Shown here: positions 32,757 through 40,858 of the stretch, in pieces
How the letters are laid out: each line of letters starts with the position of its first letter
Numbering within the stretch: position 1 is the stretch's first letter
From: JBGAQP01 sp044220635
Lineage (GTDB): Bacteria; Pseudomonadota; Gammaproteobacteria; Burkholderiales; Usitatibacteraceae
NCBI GenBank assembly: GCA_044220635.1
Contig: JBGAQP010000026.1
Location: 1-48,265 of the forward strand
Direction of reading: 5' to 3'
Length of the DNA stretch: 48,265 bases
Position numbers and translations under genes: made by a program
The notes under the pieces: generated by a model
What the model was told of the DNA's origin: nothing
Database searches by the model: none
What the model saw: only the letters and a program-made list of their open reading frames with translations

Positions 32757-33336
32757 CTTCGCGCGCCGCCGCTTCCTGGGGCTCGCCCTCGCGGCGTCCC
32801 TCGCGCCGCGCGTGCCCGCCGCCGAGGGCGACCTCTGGCCGCGGCTGCGCGAAGGCGGCCTGGTGCTGCTCATCCGCCACGCGGCCACCGTCGCGGGGCT
32901 GGGCGATCCCCCCGGCTTCCGGCTCGACGACTGCGCCACCCAGCGCAATCTCTCGGAGGAAGGGCGCGCGCAATCCCGGCGCCTGGGCGATCGGCTGCGC
33001 GCCGAGGGCGTGCCCATCGCGCGCGTCTACACGAGCCCCTGGTGCCGGTGCCGGGAAACGGCGCGTCTCGCCTTCGGCTCCGCCGAGGACTGGGAGGCGC
33101 TCTCCTCGTTCTTCGACTTTCCCCACCGCGAGAGCGAGTTCACCGAGCGCGTGAAGAAGCGCATCGGCTCCTATTCGACGCGCAAGCCCGGGGGCAACGT
33201 GGCGATGGTCACGCACAACGTGAACATCGCCGCGCTCACGAAGCTCTCGGTGACCACCGGCGAGATCGTCGCGGTGCGCCCCGACGGCTGCTGCGGCCTG
33301 CGCGTGCAGGGCCGACTCGACCTCGCGCGGAGCTGA
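32674..33336 (+). CDS. Histidine phosphatase superfamily protein, probably Tat-exported
   Basis: 220 residues from the first ATG; ATGs at 32713 or 32728 are equally possible and reduce the 83-base overlap with the previous gene. A twin-arginine-like motif (ARRRFLGLALA) and a hydrophobic stretch ending PAAEG suggest export. The phosphatase core has LLIRHAAT with the catalytic His, SPWCRCRETARLAFG, and the second His in MVTHNVNIAAL. The LIRHA form replaces the usual RHG. The substrate is unknown. Confidence 0.85.
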   Translation: MSAMLPPRGTPFPMPTRPMDPPEPLPGSFARRRFLGLALAASLAPRVPAAEGDLWPRLREGGLVLLIRHAATVAGLGDPPGFRLDDCATQRNLSEEGRAQSRRLGDRLRAEGVPIARVYTSPWCRCRETARLAFGSAEDWEALSSFFDFPHRESEFTERVKKRIGSYSTRKPGGNVAMVTHNVNIAALTKLSVTTGEIVAVRPDGCCGLRVQGRLDLARS

Positions 33337-33338
33337 GG

Positions 33339-34178
33339 ATGGAGTGGCTGCGGATCGTCGCACCCATCGCCGTGTTCACGACGATGCTCGCCCTGGGCCT
33401 GCTCGTCGGCCGGGAGCAGGCGAGGGCGGCCCTCGAGCGCAGGATGGTCCTCGCGGCGATCGTCTTCGGCGTCGTCGTCCCGCTGCCCGCGCTCGCCGTC
33501 GCCCTGGTGAAGCTCGCGGGATGGAAGGGCGCGGTCGCCGCGGGGGTGATCCTCATGGCGATCTGCCCCGGGGCGCCGGTAGCGCTGCGTCGCGCGATCG
33601 AGGCCGGCGGCCCCCCGGAGTTCGCCCCGGCCCTGCACCTCGCGGTGATCCTCACCGCGGTGTTCACGATCCCCGCCTGCGTGGCGATCATGGACTGGAT
33701 CTTCCGCGCGGACTTCCAGGTCACGCCGCTGCACATCGCGAAGCAGGTCTTCCTCGTCCAGATCCTGCCGCTCGCGATCGGGGCGGGGCTGCGGGCGTGG
33801 AAGCCCGCGTTCGTCGCGCGGATCGAGCCGGGACTCGCGCGGGCCTCGAACCTCCTGCTGCTCGGGCTGCTGGGCCTCTGCTTCGTCGTGCTCGGCCCCG
33901 GGCTCGTGGAGATCGGGTGGGCGCCGGTGCTCGCCGGCGCCGTCCTCACCGTCGCCGCGCTCGCGATCGGCGCCGCCTTCGCCGGCCGCGATTCCCCGGT
34001 GCGCCCCGCGGGCGCGGTGGCCGCGGCGATGCGCAATCCGGGGCTCGCGATCCTCATCGCCACCGTGAACCGGGCGCCGGAGTCCGTGACCGCCGCGATC
34101 TTCGGCTACACCCTCGGCCTCGTCGCCGTGGTGGCCGCCTTCCTCGCCGTGCAGAAGCGCCGCGCGGCTCAGAAGTAG
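33339..34178 (+). CDS. Bile acid:sodium symporter (BASS/SBF)-like transporter
   Basis: 279 residues with eight or nine membrane segments. Features such as GVILMAICPGAPVALRRAIE, followed by HLAVILTAVFTIPACVAIM, and AAMRNPGLAILIATVN resemble the SBF/BASS family, in which the conserved polar residues in broken helices bind sodium. The substrate is unknown. GGAGCTGAGG precedes the ATG, two bases after the phosphatase stop. Its 3' end overlaps the convergent DUF6644-like gene by 10 bases. Confidence 0.8.
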   Translation: MEWLRIVAPIAVFTTMLALGLLVGREQARAALERRMVLAAIVFGVVVPLPALAVALVKLAGWKGAVAAGVILMAICPGAPVALRRAIEAGGPPEFAPALHLAVILTAVFTIPACVAIMDWIFRADFQVTPLHIAKQVFLVQILPLAIGAGLRAWKPAFVARIEPGLARASNLLLLGLLGLCFVVLGPGLVEIGWAPVLAGAVLTVAALAIGAAFAGRDSPVRPAGAVAAAMRNPGLAILIATVNRAPESVTAAIFGYTLGLVAVVAAFLAVQKRRAAQK

Positions 34179-34645
34179 GCGAGCAGCCGCCCGCAGGAGA
34201 CGACGCCGACCCAGGCGAGCAGCGAGAACGCCACGGAAAGGCGTGCGGCGAGCGGCGCGGGAGCGTCGAGGTCCCAGTCCTTCACCGTCTGGTAGGGCCC
34301 GGTGTGGAACCAGGCCGCGTTCATGCCCGCGGCGAGCAGCAATGCCATCTTCAGCTGGAAGGCGCGGTTGCCGAGGAAGTCGGCGGCGTGCGCCGAGAAC
34401 ATCGCGAGCCCCGTGGGCACGATCACGACCAGGGCCCCCCAGCTCCAGGGCAGGAGGTGCCGGGCGAGCGCGCGCACCGGGATGCGGCGCGAAAGGCCCA
34501 GCACGCGCAGGTCGAACATCACGACGCTGCCCACGAGCACGATGAAGCCGAGGATGTGGGCGACCTCGACGGCGGGGTAGAGCCAGAGCCACTCGCGCAT
34601 CGCGCGCGCGAAGGGCAGCGCCTCGATGGGGTTCTGCGGCGTCAT
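34169..34645 (-). CDS. DUF6644-like integral membrane protein
   Basis: 158 residues with four membrane helices. It carries WLYPAVEVAHILGFIVLVGS, MFDLRVLGLSRRIPVRALA, FLGNRAFQLKMALLLAAGMN and AWFHTG, a pattern common in small DUF6644/DUF2214-like proteins of Burkholderiales. The two conserved His and the helix layout hint at a cytochrome-b-like fold, but this is an inference. It follows the DUF6152 gene by 18 bases. Confidence 0.75.
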   Translation of the reverse strand: MTPQNPIEALPFARAMREWLWLYPAVEVAHILGFIVLVGSVVMFDLRVLGLSRRIPVRALARHLLPWSWGALVVIVPTGLAMFSAHAADFLGNRAFQLKMALLLAAGMNAAWFHTGPYQTVKDWDLDAPAPLAARLSVAFSLLAWVGVVSCGRLLAYF

Positions 34646-34663
34646 GCGCGGCGGGGCCCGCGC

Positions 34664-35020
34664 TCAGCGCAGCTCGATGGTCTTGCCGCCGGCCGTGATG
34701 CGCTCGGCGCGCATCTCCTCGGCCTTCTCGCGGTTCGCGTAGCCGACCACGGTCACGGTGCCGCCGGGCTTGAGGTCCGAGGGCGGCAGCCCCCGGCGCT
34801 CCATGCGCGAGGGGGGCGCGAGGATCACCGTCCAGGTCTTTCCGGGCGTCTCCAGCCGGACGTGGCCGTGGGGATGCTCGTAGCCCGACTCGACGATCTT
34901 CCCCGTGAGCGTAAGGGGCTTCGAGGCGTCGTACTCGCTCCAGCCGTGGTGGGCGGCGGCGGGCGGGGCGGCGAACGCCAGGGCGGCGGCGGCCACGACG
35001 ATGTTCGCGATCTTCGGCAT
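34664..35020 (-). CDS. DUF6152-like small periplasmic protein
   Basis: 118 residues: a signal peptide (about 1-23, PPAAA-HHGW), then SEYDASKPLTLTGKIVESGYEHPHGHVRLET and a beta-rich remainder with VGYANREKAEEMRAERITAGG. The mature N-terminal HHGW and the PHGH segment are His-rich and typical of DUF6152, which often accompanies small membrane proteins like the one downstream. AGGAGG precedes the ATG. Function unknown; metal binding is possible. Confidence 0.8.
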   Translation of the reverse strand: MPKIANIVVAAAALAFAAPPAAAHHGWSEYDASKPLTLTGKIVESGYEHPHGHVRLETPGKTWTVILAPPSRMERRGLPPSDLKPGGTVTVVGYANREKAEEMRAERITAGGKTIELR

Positions 35021-35021
35021 T

Positions 35022-35417
35022 TCATTCCTCCTCGCGCAACCAGCGCAGGTAGTCCTCGTAGCTCCGGCGGTCCTTCTTCGTCGGCCGGCCCTTGAAGACG
35101 GGCGGCGGCAGGGTCCGCATCTCCGCCGCGAGGGCCTCGCGCCGCTCGCGGCTCTCGGCGGGCTCTTCGTAGAGCGATTGCGCCAACGTGGCGGGGCCGC
35201 GGCGGTCGGAGACCGCGCGCACGACGATCGCGTGCTCGAAGGGGGGGCGCCGGATCGCGAGGCGGTCGCCGGGGCGGACACTCCGCGAGGCCTTCGCGCG
35301 GTCGCCGTTCACCGTGACGCGTCCCGCGGCGATCGCCTCGACCGCCGCGGTGCGCGTCTTGAAGAAGCGCGCGGCCCACAGCCACTTGTCGAGGCGCACC
35401 TCGGCCGTGGCCGTCAT
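35022..35417 (-). CDS. hslR: S4-domain RNA-binding heat shock protein Hsp15
   Basis: 131 residues. The S4 domain fills the N-terminal half (VRLDKWLWAARFFKTRTAAV, then AGRVTVNGDRAKASRSVRPGD), followed by a basic helical tail (KGRPTKKDRRSYEDYLRW), the Hsp15 layout. In E. coli Hsp15 binds 50S subunits carrying stalled nascent chains. The ATG overlaps the stop of the proteasome-like gene (ATGA), so the two are co-translated. Confidence 0.9.
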   Translation of the reverse strand: MTATAEVRLDKWLWAARFFKTRTAAVEAIAAGRVTVNGDRAKASRSVRPGDRLAIRRPPFEHAIVVRAVSDRRGPATLAQSLYEEPAESRERREALAAEMRTLPPPVFKGRPTKKDRRSYEDYLRWLREEE

Positions 35418-35983
35418 CGGGCGATGCGCACCTTGTGCAGGCTCACGGGCAGCGCCGTGCCCGTGTCGAACTCCGCGCCCGCGTGGATCGCCGCGCGCGC
35501 GACCGCCTCGGCCGAGCGCGAGCGCGCGTAGAGCGAGTACATCGCCCCGAGGGCGAAGTCGCGCCCCGAGCCGATCGCCCAGAAGCGCGTGAACTCGAAG
35601 ACCTCGCGCATCGAGTACACCGCGTGGATGCCCGAGGGATTGGCGATCATCACCGTCATCTGGCTCGACTCGTAGGGGTCGTCCTCCTCTTCCTTGGGGT
35701 TGAGGTAGGCCTCCTCCTTGAGCAGGGGATGGAGCTTGCGGAAGCTCTCGTAGATCGCGGCCCTGCCGTGGAGGTCGAGGTCGGGGTTGCGCGCGAGCAG
35801 GTTCTCGAGCACGAGCTGGTGGGCGGCGCTGCCCGCCACGCCGACCCAGGAATCGCGGTAGGCGAGGATCTTCTGCGGGCGCGGGTCGTAGTGCGGCGCG
35901 AGCCGCGTGGTCCCGAAGGTGGTGAGGGCGTCGGCGGCGATCACCGCCTCGTCGGCCTTGCGCACGACGACGATCGTGGTCAT
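35414..35983 (-). CDS. HslV-like peptidase, betaproteobacterial proteasome homologue (BPH)
   Basis: 189 residues from the ATG at 35983; removal of the Met exposes Thr1 in TTIVVVRKADEAVIAADALT. With that numbering Asp17 (AAD) matches the catalytic Asp of HslV, and Lys37 in RPQKILAY matches HslV Lys33 after a four-residue insertion. WVGVAGSAAHQLVLENLL and FWAIGSGRDFALGAMYSL are the usual beta-subunit strands and glycines. An upstream ATG at 35992 would bury the Thr and is not chosen. BPH is known to form double-ring particles. The gene lies 54 bases after the kinase gene, on the same strand. Confidence 0.82.
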   Translation of the reverse strand: MTTIVVVRKADEAVIAADALTTFGTTRLAPHYDPRPQKILAYRDSWVGVAGSAAHQLVLENLLARNPDLDLHGRAAIYESFRKLHPLLKEEAYLNPKEEEDDPYESSQMTVMIANPSGIHAVYSMREVFEFTRFWAIGSGRDFALGAMYSLYARSRSAEAVARAAIHAGAEFDTGTALPVSLHKVRIAR

Positions 35984-36037
35984 GGCCGCCATTCTATCCG
36001 CGACCGGCGGATTCCGGGGTCCGGCCCCCCGGGGCGG

Positions 36038-37426
36038 CTAGCGGCCCAGCGAGGCGAGGAAGTCGCGGCGCTCGTCCTCGGCGTCGATGTGCGCGGCGAG
36101 CTGCGCGTAGAGCTCCCGGAGGTTGCCGGACTTCCCGGCCGCCTCCTTGATGAGCACGCGGGCCAGCGGCCCCACGTAGCTCGCGAGGCGCTTCTCCGCG
36201 GTCGCGAGGACCTCGGGGGTGAAGGCCATGCGCGGGGCGGCCGTGGCCGCGGCCTGCGGCGCCGGAGCCTGCGGCGCGGGCGCGGGACCCGCCGCGCGCA
36301 CGGCGGCGATCTTGCCGAGGAAGGCCCGGCGCTCCTCCTCGGTCGGGATGTTCTCGGCGAGCAGGGCGAAGAAGTCCTCGAGGCTCGTGGCCTTCTTGCG
36401 GCCCTCGCGGACGAGCACGCCGGCGAGCGGCCCCACGTGGCGCGAGAGCGAGCGCTCGACCTCCGCGATCGCCTCCGCGGAACGGCGCACGCCGGGGGCG
36501 CGGCGCGCGGCCGTAGCCGTGCGCGAGGCCTCGGTGCGCGCGGCCTCCCCGGGGGAGAGGGTCTGCTCCGGGTCCGCGCGGCGCGCCGCGGCGGGCGCCT
36601 TGCCCTGCAGCGCCTGCAGGAGCGCCACCTGGAACTCCTTCGCGCTCTGGAAGCGATCCTCGGGGCGCTTGGCGAGCGCGCGCTCGATCACCGCGTCGAA
36701 GGCCGGGGGGAGCTCGCCATTGAGCGCCGTGGGCTTCTCGGGCGCGACCTGGAGCACGCGGTGCATCACCGCGGCGGGGGTCTCCGCGAGGAAGGGGTTC
36801 ACGCCGGTGAGCAGCTCGTAGAGGATCACGCCCGAGGACCAGATGTCGGCGCGGCCGTCGGCGGGAAGGCCCGTGAGCTGCTCGGGCGACATGTGCGTGG
36901 GCGTGCCCACCACGGTGCCCACCTGCGTGAGCGAGGACGACTCGAGCCGCGCGATGCCGAAATCCATCACCTTCACCTTCGGCCCGGGCAGGATCATCAG
37001 GTTCGCGGGCTTCACGTCGCGGTGCACCACGCCCTGCTTGTGCGAGTAGTCGAGCGCGCCGAGCAGCTGCTTCATGATCTCGAAGACGTCGATCAGGGCG
37101 AAGCGCTCGCCGCCGCGCAGGCAATCGCGCAGCTCCCGCCCGTCGACGAACTCCATGACGATGAAGGCCATGCCCGCGTCCTCGCCGTACTCGTAGACGG
37201 CGACGATGCCGGGGTGCTGCAGCCGCCCGCCGGCCTGGGCCTCGCGCTTGAAGCGCGCGACCGCCTCCTGCATCTCGGCCGCCTCGAGGTATTCGGCGAG
37301 GATCGTCTTGATCGCGACCCGGCGCTCGATCACCGGGTCGAAGCCCTCGTAGACCATCCCCATGGCGCCCTTGCCGAGCGCCCGGGTGACGCGGTACTTG
37401 CCGATGGACTCGGGGATCTCGGCCAT
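36038..37426 (-). CDS. Serine/threonine protein kinase with two C-terminal repeats
   Basis: 462 residues. The kinase domain (about 11-275) has the glycine loop LGKGAMGMVYEG, Lys40 in VAIK, HRDVKPANL at 135-143 and DFG at 155-157, so it should be active. A Pro/Ala-rich linker is followed by two similar segments of about 50 residues (323-373 and 410-462), each with a HVGPLA or YVGPLA core, a VL(V/I)(R/K)E helix and an ERRxFL end, resembling DUF8082-type repeats. It has no membrane segment. It begins 15 bases after a heme-c-motif sensor gene, which may signal to it. Confidence 0.92.
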   Translation of the reverse strand: MAEIPESIGKYRVTRALGKGAMGMVYEGFDPVIERRVAIKTILAEYLEAAEMQEAVARFKREAQAGGRLQHPGIVAVYEYGEDAGMAFIVMEFVDGRELRDCLRGGERFALIDVFEIMKQLLGALDYSHKQGVVHRDVKPANLMILPGPKVKVMDFGIARLESSSLTQVGTVVGTPTHMSPEQLTGLPADGRADIWSSGVILYELLTGVNPFLAETPAAVMHRVLQVAPEKPTALNGELPPAFDAVIERALAKRPEDRFQSAKEFQVALLQALQGKAPAAARRADPEQTLSPGEAARTEASRTATAARRAPGVRRSAEAIAEVERSLSRHVGPLAGVLVREGRKKATSLEDFFALLAENIPTEEERRAFLGKIAAVRAAGPAPAPQAPAPQAAATAAPRMAFTPEVLATAEKRLASYVGPLARVLIKEAAGKSGNLRELYAQLAAHIDAEDERRDFLASLGR

Positions 37427-37441
37427 GGGGGCGGGCGGGGC

Positions 37442-38311
37442 CTAGCGCTCGATGAGCTTGAGCGCCTTCTGCAGGCTCCGGCGCATGCGGTTGAAGGAGG
37501 TGCCGAGCACGCCGATCTCGTCCTTGCGGCCGGCGAACTCCGGCACGTCGAAGTCGCCCGTGGAGATGCGGTCGGCTGACTCCGACATGCGCGCGATCGG
37601 CCGGATGATCATGACCGAGAGCATGATGTTCAGCACCACGAAGGCGACCGCGAAGATCGCGGCGAGCGAGCCCATGAAGGTGACGAAGGCGTTGTTCGCG
37701 TTCTTCACCGGCAGGGCCATCGGCACGGAGACGATCTGCGCGCCGATGATCTCCATGTGCTTCCAGCCGAAGCCGTTGTTCTCGCCGTAGAGCGCGACCA
37801 TCGGGGCGGGCGCGGCCGCGGGCGTGGTATGGCAGGCGAGGCAGGCCGGGTCCTTGATCTGGATGGGGCGCGCGAAGTAGAGCATGCGCCCCGTGGGCGT
37901 GTCGCGCTCGCCCGTGAGCTCGCCGAGGCTCGCGGTGTTGCGGAAGGCGTTGACCACGTCCGCCTCCCACTCGACCGCGCGGTCGCGCGGGTTCGTGGGG
38001 TTGAGCGTGGCCTCCTTGTAGGAGAAGTCGGGGTACTTCTTGCGCAGCGCGTTGAAGATCTCGGTGGCGGAGTAGGCGGGCACCGACTGCGGCAGGAAGG
38101 TCACCTTGAGCTTGTCCTCGAGGTGGGGCTTCACCTGCTGGACGGTGTAGCCGCGGATCGAGAGCGCGGCCTCCATCATGAGGCCGGCGTTCCGGATCAC
38201 CTCCTGCTTGGCGTTCGCCTGCAGCAGCTCGTGGGAGACGAAGGCGGAGACCGCCATGCCGGCGGCGAAGACGAGCGCCAGCACGATGTTGAACTTGAGC
38301 CTGAGACCCAT
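37442..38311 (-). CDS. Membrane sensor with DUF3365 (Tll0287-like) domain, heme-c motif and HAMP
   Basis: 289 residues. A membrane segment (about 8-28) is followed by a periplasmic DUF3365/Tll0287-like region (about 30-205) that includes CLACH at 157-161, a c-type heme attachment motif; a second membrane segment (about 210-233) and a HAMP domain (about 235-285) end the protein. It has no output domain, so it probably acts through a partner, the Ser/Thr kinase gene being 15 bases downstream. A heme could sense redox state or a gas. GGAGG precedes the ATG. Confidence 0.88.
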   Translation of the reverse strand: MGLRLKFNIVLALVFAAGMAVSAFVSHELLQANAKQEVIRNAGLMMEAALSIRGYTVQQVKPHLEDKLKVTFLPQSVPAYSATEIFNALRKKYPDFSYKEATLNPTNPRDRAVEWEADVVNAFRNTASLGELTGERDTPTGRMLYFARPIQIKDPACLACHTTPAAAPAPMVALYGENNGFGWKHMEIIGAQIVSVPMALPVKNANNAFVTFMGSLAAIFAVAFVVLNIMLSVMIIRPIARMSESADRISTGDFDVPEFAGRKDEIGVLGTSFNRMRRSLQKALKLIER

Positions 38312-38426
38312 GGATCCTCCGGGAAGCGCGGTTTTCCCGGGGCGGCGGCCTCGGGCAGAATCGAGTTACGGCGGATGTTACGCCGTGGATTCACCCCTTC
38401 CAATCCGAATTTTCGGCACCCCCGGC

Positions 38427-39974
38427 GTGAACCTCGCCCTCTGGCTCGAGCGCACCGCCCGCCTGGACCCCGGCGGGACGGCGCTTTTCCTGGGCGAGCG
38501 CCCCTGGGCCACCCGGGGAGCCCTCGCCGGCCGGGCCGCGCGCCTCGCGGGGGGGCTGCGCGCCCGCCTGGGGCTCGCCGAGGGCGACCGCGTCGCCTTC
38601 GCGATGCGCAACGTACCCGAGTACCTCGAGGCCCTCTACGCCTGCTGGTGGGCGGGGCTCGCCGCGGTGCCCGTGAACGCGAAGCTGCACCCGAGGGAGC
38701 TCGGCTTCATCCTCGGCGATTCCGGCGCGCGGGCGCTCTTCGTCACATCCGACTGGCGGGAGGGCGTGGCCGAGGCGCTCTCCGGGATCCACCCCGCGCC
38801 CGAGGTGGTCGAGGCGGGCAGCGCCGACTACGCCCGGCTCGCCGCGGGCGAGCCGCGGCCCGTGGCGGCCCTCGATCCCGCGGCGCTCGCCTGGCTCTTC
38901 TACACGAGCGGCACGACGGGCCGGCCCAAGGGGGCCATGCTCTCGCACCGCAACCTCGCGCAGATGACCTTCTCGTACCTCGCGAGCGTGGACGAGGTCC
39001 ACCCCGACGGAAGGCTGCTGCACGCCGCACCCCTCTCGCACGGCTCGGGGCTCTACAACTTCCACCATCTCCTCAAGGGCGCGGCGCAGGTGCTCCCGGA
39101 ATCCGGCGGCTTCGACGCGGACGAGGCGCTTTCGCTCCTCGCGGCGCACGAGCGCGTCTCGCTCTTCGCGGCGCCCACGATCGTGCGCCGGCTCACCGAG
39201 GCGGCCGCGCGAACGGGCGCGCGCGCCCCCGGCCTGCAGACGCTCGTCTACGGCGGCGGGCCCATGTACCTCGCCGATCTCGACGCGGCGATCGAGGTCT
39301 TCGGAAACCGCTTCGCCCAGATCTACGGGCAGGGGGAGAGCCCCATGACGATCACGGCGCTCACGAAGGCGCACCACGGCGACGCGGCCCACCCGCGCCA
39401 CCGCGAGCGCCTCGCCTCCGTCGGCGTGGCGCAGGCGGGCGTGGAGGTCGAGGTGCGCGACGCCGAGGGTCGCGCGGTCGCGCCGGGGGAGACGGGCGAG
39501 ATCTGCGTGCGCGGCGACGTGGTGATGGCGGGCTACTGGGGAAACCCCGCGGCCACGGCGAAGGCGCTTCGCGACGGGTGGCTGTGGACCGGCGACCTCG
39601 GGGCGCTGGACGCCGACGGCTTCCTCACGCTCAAGGACCGCAGCAAGGACCTCATCATCAGCGGGGGCTCGAACATCTACCCGCGCGAGGTCGAGGAGGT
39701 CCTGCTCTCGCACCCGGGCGTGGCCGAGGCCTCCGTGGTGGGCCGCCCCGATCCCGAGTGGGGCGAGGCGGTGGTCGCCTTCGTGGTGGCGCGCGGCGCG
39801 GCGCCCGCGGCCGAGGAGCTTGACCGGCTCTGCCTCGCCAATCTCGCGCGCTTCAAGAGGCCGAAGGAGTACCGCTTCGTGTCCGAGCTGCCGAAGAACA
39901 ACTACGGCAAGGTGCTGAAGACGGAGCTGCGTGCCCGGCTGGCGGGGGAGGGAATGGAACCAGGAGGCCGTTGA
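38427..39974 (+). CDS. AMP-forming acyl-CoA synthetase / ligase
   Basis: 515 residues from a GTG start; no strong ribosome binding site is visible and the start is uncertain by a few codons. ANL-family motifs in order are the P-loop YTSGTTGRPKG, IYGQGESPMTIT, GWLWTGDLGALD, DRSKDLIISGGSNIYPREVE and the C-terminal lysine region PKNNYGKVLK. It activates a carboxylic acid to its CoA thioester through an acyl-adenylate. The acid is unknown. It is divergent from the heme-motif sensor gene and convergent with the toxin-antitoxin pair. Confidence 0.9.
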   Translation: MNLALWLERTARLDPGGTALFLGERPWATRGALAGRAARLAGGLRARLGLAEGDRVAFAMRNVPEYLEALYACWWAGLAAVPVNAKLHPRELGFILGDSGARALFVTSDWREGVAEALSGIHPAPEVVEAGSADYARLAAGEPRPVAALDPAALAWLFYTSGTTGRPKGAMLSHRNLAQMTFSYLASVDEVHPDGRLLHAAPLSHGSGLYNFHHLLKGAAQVLPESGGFDADEALSLLAAHERVSLFAAPTIVRRLTEAAARTGARAPGLQTLVYGGGPMYLADLDAAIEVFGNRFAQIYGQGESPMTITALTKAHHGDAAHPRHRERLASVGVAQAGVEVEVRDAEGRAVAPGETGEICVRGDVVMAGYWGNPAATAKALRDGWLWTGDLGALDADGFLTLKDRSKDLIISGGSNIYPREVEEVLLSHPGVAEASVVGRPDPEWGEAVVAFVVARGAAPAAEELDRLCLANLARFKRPKEYRFVSELPKNNYGKVLKTELRARLAGEGMEPGGR

Positions 39975-39989
39975 AACCGGCGAGTAGGC

Positions 39990-40454
39990 TCAGGCGGCCG
40001 CTCTCGATTCGCCTTCGGTCTCGAAACGGCCTTTCCAGCCGCGCCCTGTCTCCCTGACGACGAGTTTCGAAGTCACGAGGCGCTCCACGACGTTCAGTCT
40101 TTCCAGGGCACGGGCCAGGGGCTCGTTGCCGTCCTCGTGGGCGATGACCAGGAGTCGCATGTGCTTGTCGGCCCACAGGGGAATGCGACCCTTCTTCTCC
40201 CAGAGCGCGACGGCCTGCTCGGTGTTTCCGAACATCCCGGCCAGCGACTTCTGCGAGAGCTCGAGATGCAGGCGCAGGTAGCGGAACTCCGAGCCCGTCA
40301 GCCTTCCCGGCTTGTTCGCCAGGGCCCGGCAGATGGCGCGGGTGAGCCCCTCCACGTTCTCGATCGCCACGGCCTTCCCGTAGGCCGTCTTGCGGACCCG
40401 GTAGCCGTTGACGAGCCACACGTTGCGCAGGCCCGCGTCGTCGTACTTGTACAT
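39990..40454 (-). CDS. Helix-turn-helix antitoxin-like protein
   Basis: 154 residues. An N-terminal part (YRVRKTAYGKAVAIENVEGL) is followed by an XRE-type helix-turn-helix (about 55-90: EFRYLRLHLELSQKSLAGMF, then GNTEQAVALWEKKGRIP), as in antitoxins that follow DUF4258-type toxins. There are no zinc-binding cysteines like those of MqsA. It starts two bases after the DUF4258 stop, so it is the second gene of the pair and is likely to bind the palindrome before the first gene. Confidence 0.8.
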   Translation of the reverse strand: MYKYDDAGLRNVWLVNGYRVRKTAYGKAVAIENVEGLTRAICRALANKPGRLTGSEFRYLRLHLELSQKSLAGMFGNTEQAVALWEKKGRIPLWADKHMRLLVIAHEDGNEPLARALERLNVVERLVTSKLVVRETGRGWKGRFETEGESRAAA

Positions 40455-40456
40455 GG

Positions 40457-40777
40457 TCAGTTCCCTGTCGTCATTGCGGTGATGACCACGAGGCCGGGGT
40501 CATCGTCGGATACGGCCACGACCACACCCACGTCGCTTCCCGCGACATGGCGCTCCATCCGGCACTCCAGGCTGCCCTTCGAGGGGTTCGGTTCCGCCGG
40601 CCACCTCAGGCGGCCTTCGCGGAGCACGGACTGCACGATCTCGCGGGTGAGGTGACGTTGCTTCATCCGGGCCAGCGCGTGCCGGGTGTAGTAAACGCGC
40701 CCACTGTCGGCGGCCACGGACCGGATGTGGGCCTCCAGGAGGGCCCGCGACATTCCGCTTGGAGGCAGGGTGGCCAT
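40457..40777 (-). CDS. DUF4258 protein, candidate toxin
   Basis: 106 residues. The DUF4258 core is YYTRHALARMKQRHLTREIV near residue 30, with the His-x-x-x-Arg-Met pattern, then ECRMERHVAGSDVGVVVAV and a DPGLVVITA strand, resembling a RelE-like fold. The first ATG lies one base from the operator; an ATG at 40753 is an alternative that keeps the whole domain. The toxin-before-antitoxin order is like that of higBA. The DNA around the promoter is far more A/T-rich than its surroundings. Confidence 0.8.
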   Translation of the reverse strand: MATLPPSGMSRALLEAHIRSVAADSGRVYYTRHALARMKQRHLTREIVQSVLREGRLRWPAEPNPSKGSLECRMERHVAGSDVGVVVAVSDDDPGLVVITAMTTGN

Positions 40778-40798
40778 GACCTATAAAAATTATAGGTC
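40778..40798. promoter_or_regulatory. Perfect palindrome, probable toxin-antitoxin operator
   Basis: GACCTATAA-AAA-TTATAGGTC: two perfect 9-base arms with a 3-base spacer, overlapping the -10 box and ending one base before the toxin ATG. A repressor bound here would block both polymerase and translation. The downstream helix-turn-helix protein is the obvious candidate. Confidence 0.75.
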
Positions 40799-40817
40799 CA
40801 CGGCCTGCCGATGGCAA
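40789..40817 (-). promoter_or_regulatory. Sigma-70 promoter of the toxin-antitoxin pair
   Basis: On the minus strand TTGCCA (40817-40812), a 17-base spacer and a consensus TATAAT (40794-40789). Transcription would start about five bases before the first ATG (40777), giving a nearly leaderless mRNA unless translation begins at 40753. Confidence 0.75.
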
Positions 40818-40858
40818 GGCTCGCGTTGCCCTCGCGGATCTCGTTCCAGGACGGGACA

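Noticed and set aside
35983..35996. TAGAAT on the minus strand as a -10 box for the BPH gene
   Set aside because: No acceptable -35 sequence lies 16-18 bases upstream, so I do not call a promoter.
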